Positions 59,604-64,000 of a DNA stretch of 64,000 nt are shown in pieces; the stretch's first letter is position 1, and each line of letters starts with the position of its first letter. The position numbers were made by a program, and so were the translations under genes. The notes under the pieces are model-generated. The model saw nothing but the letters and a program-made list of their open reading frames with translations, searched no databases and was not told the origin of the DNA. The DNA is from Mesorhizobium loti R88b (GTDB taxonomy: Bacteria > Pseudomonadota > Alphaproteobacteria > Rhizobiales > Rhizobiaceae): NCBI RefSeq assembly GCF_013170845.1, contig NZ_CP033367.1, positions 2,729,001 to 2,793,000 on the forward strand, written 5' to 3'.

Positions 59604-60659
59604 CTACAGCGGCACGTTCAGCCGCGTTCCCTTGACGATGATGCCGCCGCGGTCGCCGATCTCGATCGAACCATAGCGCTGCCTGAAGCACGGGGGCAGT
59701 GGACGGTCGCTGGGAACCGACAACCACAGGCGCAGCATGTGGCGCCGCTTGTCCGGCTCCGGCCAGTCGCGAAAACCCATGCGGTCGTGCAGCAGCGAAT
59801 GATTGTAGACGAACTGCATGTCGCCGGGCCGCAGCCGCATCGACAGGTTTAATTTCGGGTCATTGGCAAGGCTGTCGAAGAGATCCAGCGTTTCGACATG
59901 GGCGGCACTCAGCCGCATGGCATCGGGGAAGCGCTGCGCGCTGTCGATGTACTGGCGCTGATAGATGCCTGTCAGCAATCCGGCGTGCCAGTTGAGGACC
60001 GGAATCTCGAAATAGGGCTTTTCGCCCTCCGGTATCTCGCCCCGCCGGTCGGTGGCAACAGGATCAAACAGCAGGCGGGCGAGATCCGGCCGCCTTTTGC
60101 GCATCTCGTTGTAGATCGTCACCGTGCTGACCAGCAGGGACTCGCCGCCTTGCATGGCATCCTTCAGGCAGAGCAGGCCGACGACATCGGCGGAATCGGT
60201 GTGAAACGTCTGGCGCTCCGCCGTCTGGTAGATGCGCGTCGTGGTGGCCTTCGCGTCGGCGCCGATGTCGCGGACATGGCCGAGTATGTGGCCCTGGGCA
60301 TTCTGCGAGCGCGCGCTTCCCAGATGCGCGCCAATCCCGCAGAAGATCGCTGCCGTCATTTCAGCGGAATATCTGTCGACCGGGAGACCGCGCAGCACCT
60401 CGAAGCCAATGCCTGCGATCAGTTTTTCGCGAAGCGCGGCAAGATGGCCGGCGAGCCGGGGCAAGGGGAAGTCGGCCCTGGTCAGGCCGCCGATATCCTG
60501 CGAGCCGGCGAGAAAGCCGGTTGCCGCCGATTCCAGTTCGGCGACGTCCTGCGGGCCCAATTCGACCAGCCATGTTTCCGGATGCTTTGCCATGTCCTCG
60601 CCAATCCATGCGGCGGGACTATCGATCCGTTCCGGCGGCAGGTCTGTTGTCTCGCGCAT
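59604..60659 (-). CDS. TauD/TfdA-family Fe(II)/2-oxoglutarate dioxygenase
   Basis: A 351-residue cytoplasmic oxygenase. The iron triad is visible: His and Asp in FHTDSADVVG (about residues 153-155) and the distal His in YNHSLLHDR, with the 2-oxoglutarate arginine in RRHMLRLWLS. The long N-terminal part is helical. The substrate is not taurine by context; there are no sulfonate genes beside it. AGGAG precedes the ATG by seven bases; the frame stays open upstream but is not coding. Confidence 0.87.
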   Translation of the reverse strand: MRETTDLPPERIDSPAAWIGEDMAKHPETWLVELGPQDVAELESAATGFLAGSQDIGGLTRADFPLPRLAGHLAALREKLIAGIGFEVLRGLPVDRYSAEMTAAIFCGIGAHLGSARSQNAQGHILGHVRDIGADAKATTTRIYQTAERQTFHTDSADVVGLLCLKDAMQGGESLLVSTVTIYNEMRKRRPDLARLLFDPVATDRRGEIPEGEKPYFEIPVLNWHAGLLTGIYQRQYIDSAQRFPDAMRLSAAHVETLDLFDSLANDPKLNLSMRLRPGDMQFVYNHSLLHDRMGFRDWPEPDKRRHMLRLWLSVPSDRPLPPCFRQRYGSIEIGDRGGIIVKGTRLNVPL

Positions 60660-60935
60660 GAAGTTCTCCTGCGGCTGGCTGGCCCACGACGTCGGCGGGG
60701 ATTTCCCGGATCGATGACCACGGCGGAGATTGCCGCAATCAGGCGGGTTTTTAAACCGGCTTTCCTGGTTGGCGGTGACCGTCGCCTCAAGCTCCCACAT
60801 CAGGGCGTGGATGCATCCTTGCGGGACGTCCGTCGCGGGAGGATAATTTCGTATCGGATGCATTTTCTGGGCGACAACCCGGATGCCCGCCCCGGCCAAG
60901 CCGCCGTGCTCCGTGGCCCCGGAAGGAGGCGTACC

Positions 60936-61229
60936 ATGACGACCTACATCATGCTGATGAACTGGACCGAGCAGGGCGCGAAGAACGTGCGCGATTCGCC
61001 CAAGCGCCTCGACGCTGCCAGGAAGCAGTTGGCCGAGATGGGCGGATCGTTCAAATCGTTCTTCCTGACCATGGGCGAATTCGACATGGTGGCGGTGGTC
61101 GAAGCGCCCGACGATGCGGTGCTGGCGCGTTTTGCGCTGATGCTGGCCGCGAGCGGAAACCTCAAGTCCCGGACGCTGAAGGCCTTTCCGGAATTCGCTT
61201 ACCGCGAGATCATCTCGTCGCTTGGGTGA
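60936..61229 (+). CDS. GYD-domain protein
   Basis: A 97-residue protein of the GYD family, related in fold to small alpha/beta sandwich (ferredoxin-like) proteins. It starts MTTYIMLMNWTEQGAKNV, and FFLTMGEFDMVAVVEAPDDA is the family core (here GEFD instead of GQYD). GAAGGAGG upstream sets the start. Function unknown. Confidence 0.85.
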   Translation: MTTYIMLMNWTEQGAKNVRDSPKRLDAARKQLAEMGGSFKSFFLTMGEFDMVAVVEAPDDAVLARFALMLAASGNLKSRTLKAFPEFAYREIISSLG

Positions 61230-61337
61230 AGAAATAGGCCGGGCTTCTGGGAGTCGATGGCCGCGTGCAGGCCCGACGGCGCTTTGCCGCAGGACAGGAC
61301 GCTTCACCATGATAGATTGCGGCCAAGGGAGATCCCA

Positions 61338-61607
61338 ATGACTAAGGTCTCGATATTGGCTACCGGCCTTGCCGCATTGTTCGTGATGCCGTTCGCCGCC
61401 AGCGCTGCCGCGCAAAAACCGGTCGGCATGGCCAATCCGGCATCCCTGCATTGCGGCGAGATCGGCGGCCGCCTGGTGATCAGGAAGGACAAGGCCGGCA
61501 ACGAATACGGGTTCTGCCGCTTGCCCAACAGGCGCCTGTGCGAGGAGTGGGCGCTGTTTCGCGACAACAAATGCGTCGGGCCGAAAGCGGCCATGCGCCG
61601 CAAGTGA
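61338..61607 (+). CDS. DUF333 exported protein
   Basis: An 89-residue protein with a signal peptide (LATGLAALFVMPFAASAAAQ). The mature part has NPASLHCGEIGGRLVIRKD, GFCRLPNRRLCEEWALF and a final NKCVG, the Cys-rich DUF333 pattern (putative hemolysin-like domain found in secreted proteins). Four cysteines may form two disulfides. The start has AAGGGAG seven bases upstream. It lies just before the His-rich exporter gene with a 26-base gap, so may be co-transcribed. Confidence 0.82.
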   Translation: MTKVSILATGLAALFVMPFAASAAAQKPVGMANPASLHCGEIGGRLVIRKDKAGNEYGFCRLPNRRLCEEWALFRDNKCVGPKAAMRRK

Positions 61608-61633
61608 CGCGCACGCCATCATAGGGTGAGATC

Positions 61634-62698
61634 ATGTCCGAGCCGCATTCCCATTCGCATCTCTGGCCCGGCGTGCCGCTGGCGCTTGGCTCGGCTGTCC
61701 TGTTCGGAGCGACGCCGCCGCTGTCCAAGCTGCTGCTCGATGCCGTGAACCCCTTCATGCTGGCCGGCCTGCTCTATCTCGGCGCCGGTGTTGGCCTTGC
61801 TCTTTATCGCCTGCTTCGCGGCAAGCAGGCCGCCGCCGGCGAGGCGCAACTGGCTGCCCGGGATATTCCATGGCTGGCGCTGGCAATCGGCATGGGCGGT
61901 ATCGTCGGGCCGGTGCTGCTGCTGTTCGGCCTTAGCCTCAACACCGCGTCCAGTTCGGCGCTGCTGCTCAATCTCGAAGGGCTGGCGACCATGGCGATTG
62001 CCTGGCTCGTCTACCGCGAGAATGTTGACCGGCGGCTGCTTTTCGGCGCCTTCGCCATTCTGGCCGGTGCGGTGCTGCTGTCATGGAATGGCGGCGGCGT
62101 TGCCTTCAACCCTGGCGCCCTTCTGGTGGCGGGCGCTTGTTTAGCCTGGGGACTCGACAACAATTTCACGCGCAAGATCTCAGCCACCGACCCGGTGGTG
62201 ATCGCCATGCTGAAAGGGTTGGTGGCGGGTGCAGCCAATGTCGGACTGGCTCTTGCAGGCGGGGCTTCGTTTCCCGCAACATCCATCGTTGTGGCCACGG
62301 CTGCCGTCGGCTTCCTTGGCATCGGCGTCAGCCTGGTGATGTTCATCCTGGCATTGCGCCATCTCGGTACCGCGCGGACAGGCGCCTATTATTCACTCGC
62401 GCCTTTCATCGGCGCGCTGCTGGCGATCTTCGTTCTCGGCGAGCCCATCACGATAAGGCTGGCGATTGCCGGGCTGTTGATGGGCATCGGCCTGTGGCTG
62501 CATCTGTCGGAGCGCCATGAGCATGAACATGACCACGACGAACTGGAACACGAGCACAGCCATGTGCATGACGAACACCACCAGCACCATCATGACGGGC
62601 CGGTGAGCGAGCCGCATTCACACTGGCACCGGCATGCGCCGATGCGCCACCGGCATCCGCATTATCCGGACCTGCACCATCGTCACGGCCACGGCTGA
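61634..62698 (+). CDS. DMT (EamA) transporter with histidine-rich tails
   Basis: A 354-residue inner-membrane protein with ten helices in two EamA repeats (GSAVLFGATPPLSKLLLDAV and GACLAWGLDNNFTRKISATD start each repeat). The N-terminus has MSEPHSHSHLW, and the last ~65 residues are dominated by His, Asp and Glu (HEHEHDHDELEHEHSH, HHQHHHDG, HRHGHG). Such tails bind Ni, Co, Zn or Cu in metal exporters. A metal-transport role is inferred, since plain EamA proteins move metabolites. The next gene is a DCC thiol protein. Confidence 0.82.
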   Translation: MSEPHSHSHLWPGVPLALGSAVLFGATPPLSKLLLDAVNPFMLAGLLYLGAGVGLALYRLLRGKQAAAGEAQLAARDIPWLALAIGMGGIVGPVLLLFGLSLNTASSSALLLNLEGLATMAIAWLVYRENVDRRLLFGAFAILAGAVLLSWNGGGVAFNPGALLVAGACLAWGLDNNFTRKISATDPVVIAMLKGLVAGAANVGLALAGGASFPATSIVVATAAVGFLGIGVSLVMFILALRHLGTARTGAYYSLAPFIGALLAIFVLGEPITIRLAIAGLLMGIGLWLHLSERHEHEHDHDELEHEHSHVHDEHHQHHHDGPVSEPHSHWHRHAPMRHRHPHYPDLHHRHGHG

Positions 62699-62711
62699 GC
62701 ATGCCCAGATC

Positions 62712-63104
62712 ATGCTCAAGCAAACACCCAGGCCTGAACTGACCGTTTGGTACAACACGCGTTGCCCTGTCTGCGATGCCGGCATTACAAGGCAGAAGCG
62801 GCGACTGATCGAAGCGGTGAAGGCTGGGCGGATCGCGTTTCGAGACATCAATCTGGAGCCGGCGGCACTTGCCCGTTTTGGTGCCACGCTGGAAGACATA
62901 CGCCGCCGGCTGCACGCCACCGATACGGATGGCCATCTGCTGGTCGGCGCCGAAGTCGCGATTGCGGTGTGGAAGGCGACGCCGGGCGAGGGCTGGCTGG
63001 CGACGCTTTTCGGCAATCCGGTTGCCTTGCCGCTGACCCGCTTTGGCTATGACCGCTTCGCCGACCTGCTCTATGCCTGGAACCGCCGAAACGGCCGCTG
63101 GTAG
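62712..63104 (+). CDS. DCC-family thiol-disulfide protein (DUF393)
   Basis: A 130-residue protein with the motif CPVCDAG near residue 18, like the DxLCPLC of the DCC family. Such proteins are taken as thiol oxidoreductases. It starts MLKQTPRPELTVWYNTRC; no strong ribosome site is visible, and an ATG 11 bases upstream in another frame is rejected. It begins 13 bases past the His-rich exporter stop, so they are probably one operon. Confidence 0.78.
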   Translation: MLKQTPRPELTVWYNTRCPVCDAGITRQKRRLIEAVKAGRIAFRDINLEPAALARFGATLEDIRRRLHATDTDGHLLVGAEVAIAVWKATPGEGWLATLFGNPVALPLTRFGYDRFADLLYAWNRRNGRW

Positions 63105-63170
63105 GCAATTCATCTCCATCGAACGGAACGGGCTCGGATCAGAGATTGATCTGGCTGGCGCAACATTCAG

Positions 63171-63235
63171 ATACATCGTAAGATATATCTTGACTCCATA
63201 AGAGGGTGCGCCTAATTGAGATATATCGTAAGATA
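63171..63235 (+). promoter_or_regulatory. Promoter flanked by two operator copies
   Basis: ATACATCGTAAGATA (63171-63185) and ATATATCGTAAGATA (63221-63235) are near-identical, 50 bases apart. Between them lie -35 TTGACT (63190-63195) and -10 TAATTG (63213-63218) separated by 17 bases. The copies bracket the promoter, as expected for an autorepressed padR gene. Confidence 0.7.
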
Positions 63236-63253
63236 GAACTCAAGGAGCAATCA

Positions 63254-63928
63254 ATGCACAGACACAATCATTTCGGCGAACGCATTTTCATGCACATGGC
63301 CGGCAAATTTGGTGGCAGAGGGGGCGGCGGCTTTGGACCGTTCGGACATGGCGGTCGCGGTGGCGGGCGTGGTGGCCCGGGCGACATGTTCCGCGCCGGC
63401 CGCATGCTGGCCGATGGCGATCTCAAGCTGATCACGCTGTCGCTGCTGGCCGAGGCGCCGCGCCACGGCTACGACATCATCAAGGCGCTGGAAGAGCGCA
63501 CCAGCGGCATCTACAGCCCGAGCCCGGGCGTGGTCTACCCGACGCTGACGTTCCTGGAAGAAGCCGGCTATGCCGCTTCCGCCGCGGACGGCAACAAGAA
63601 GGTGTTTTCGATCACCGAGGCAGGCCAAGCGCATCTTGCCGACAATCGCGAGATGATCGACGGCGTGCTCGAACATCTCGAACGCTTCGGCCGCAAGATG
63701 GCCAAGGCGCGCGACTGGTTCGGCTGGAACGACGATGGCGACGAGCGTCGCGGTGGCCGCGGCGGCCGTGGCGAGCGCTCGGAAACACGCGATGAGTTCC
63801 GTGCCATCCGCCACCGCCTGCGTGCGGCTCTGGGCGAAATCGTCGATGCCCCTGCTGAAAAGCAGGCCGAGGCGATCGCTATCCTCGAAGCCGCGGCCGA
63901 AGCGCTGGAAGCGCTGTCGCAGCGCTGA
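63254..63928 (+). CDS. PadR-family regulator with Gly/His-rich N-terminus
   Basis: A 224-residue regulator. The first 60 residues are rich in His and Gly (MHRHNHFGERIFMHMAGKFG, then a Gly-rich stretch), followed by the winged helix (LKLITLSLLAEAPRHGYDII, PGVVYPTLTFLEEAGY, KKVFSITEAGQAH) and a helical end. The His/Gly N-terminus could hold a metal; this would fit the nearby His-rich exporter, but is inference. AAGGAG precedes the ATG by seven bases. It is probably autoregulated through the flanking repeats. Confidence 0.85.
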   Translation: MHRHNHFGERIFMHMAGKFGGRGGGGFGPFGHGGRGGGRGGPGDMFRAGRMLADGDLKLITLSLLAEAPRHGYDIIKALEERTSGIYSPSPGVVYPTLTFLEEAGYAASAADGNKKVFSITEAGQAHLADNREMIDGVLEHLERFGRKMAKARDWFGWNDDGDERRGGRGGRGERSETRDEFRAIRHRLRAALGEIVDAPAEKQAEAIAILEAAAEALEALSQR

Positions 63929-63950
63929 TCCAAGCGCGACAAACGCATGA

Positions 63951-63978
63951 AAAAGCCCGGGGAGACCCGGGCTTTTTT
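63951..63978 (+). terminator. Rho-independent terminator
   Basis: GCCCGGG and CCCGGGC pair around GAGA, flanked by A and T runs (AAAA and TTTTTT). It ends the padR transcript. Confidence 0.88.
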
Positions 63979-64000
63979 GCGTCAGGGCAGGCCGGCATCA

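Noticed and set aside
59604..61622. Minus-strand extension of the TauD gene
   Set aside because: The part before 60659 is opposite the GYD and DUF333 genes; the AGGAG-preceded ATG gives the expected family start.

Overview
The window looks like chromosomal DNA from a Mesorhizobium-like member of the Hyphomicrobiales (Alphaproteobacteria). The sequence is GC-rich. CarB has the long alphaproteobacterial form. dnaG and rpoD are adjacent, with carA and a GatB/YqeY gene upstream in the same order seen in relatives. Several palindromic element families typical of rhizobial intergenic DNA are present. Genus is an inference from protein style and repeats; no rRNA or tRNA gene was seen.

Layout. 1-5400: end of an MFS exporter, aspartate aminotransferase (minus), two overlapping EAL-domain genes, a GST, an orphan antitoxin-like gene and a cold-shock protein. 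5600-15050: mostly small single genes (LysR/MBL pair, alkyltransferase, lytic transglycosylase lipoprotein, GNAT, a lone contractile-tail tube protein, DUF899, PNPOx-like, DUF4142, cupin, RidA) separated by palindromic repeats, ending in an AT-rich orphan gene. 15200-21300: carB (minus) with a probable attenuator in its leader, an SH3 protein and a metallophosphoesterase. 21400-28100: divergent regulator/target pairs (ArsR/MFS, MarR/SDR, LysE/LysR), then TetR and a RibD-like reductase. 28200-31500: methyltransferase, then mntH and mntR back to back. 31500-39200: a large secreted CxxCH protein, a zinc metallopeptidase, a TetA-like exporter coupled to an aldo/keto reductase, and a two-domain glycosyltransferase. 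39200-41200: carA (minus) and a GatB/YqeY protein. 41300-54300: padR/HAAS/GIN operon, LysR/hydrolase pair, L,D-transpeptidase-like protein, MerR/P-type ATPase, SDR/LysR, MFS and a Na/Pi-type transporter. 54600-59600: an RcnB-like protein, dnaG and rpoD. 59600-64000: TauD dioxygenase, GYD, DUF333, a His-rich DMT transporter, a DCC thiol protein and a PadR regulator.

Two themes link the genes. Core housekeeping genes (carA, yqeY, dnaG, rpoD, carB) are spread out by blocks of small accessory genes. Most accessory blocks are regulator/target pairs that share a divergent intergenic region, and several of these regions hold a visible dyad operator. The clearest regulatory signals are a MerR-type promoter with a 19-bp spacer before the metal ATPase, tandem MarR palindromes before the SDR gene, duplicated operators flanking the terminal padR promoter, and a GANTC cluster plus a perfect CtrA-type site upstream of rpoD. 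No CRISPR array, prophage, insertion sequence or recognisable new multi-gene system was found. The less explained items are the CxxCH secreted protein, the AT-rich orphan gene, the lone tail tube gene, the carB leader hairpin and the structured repeats.
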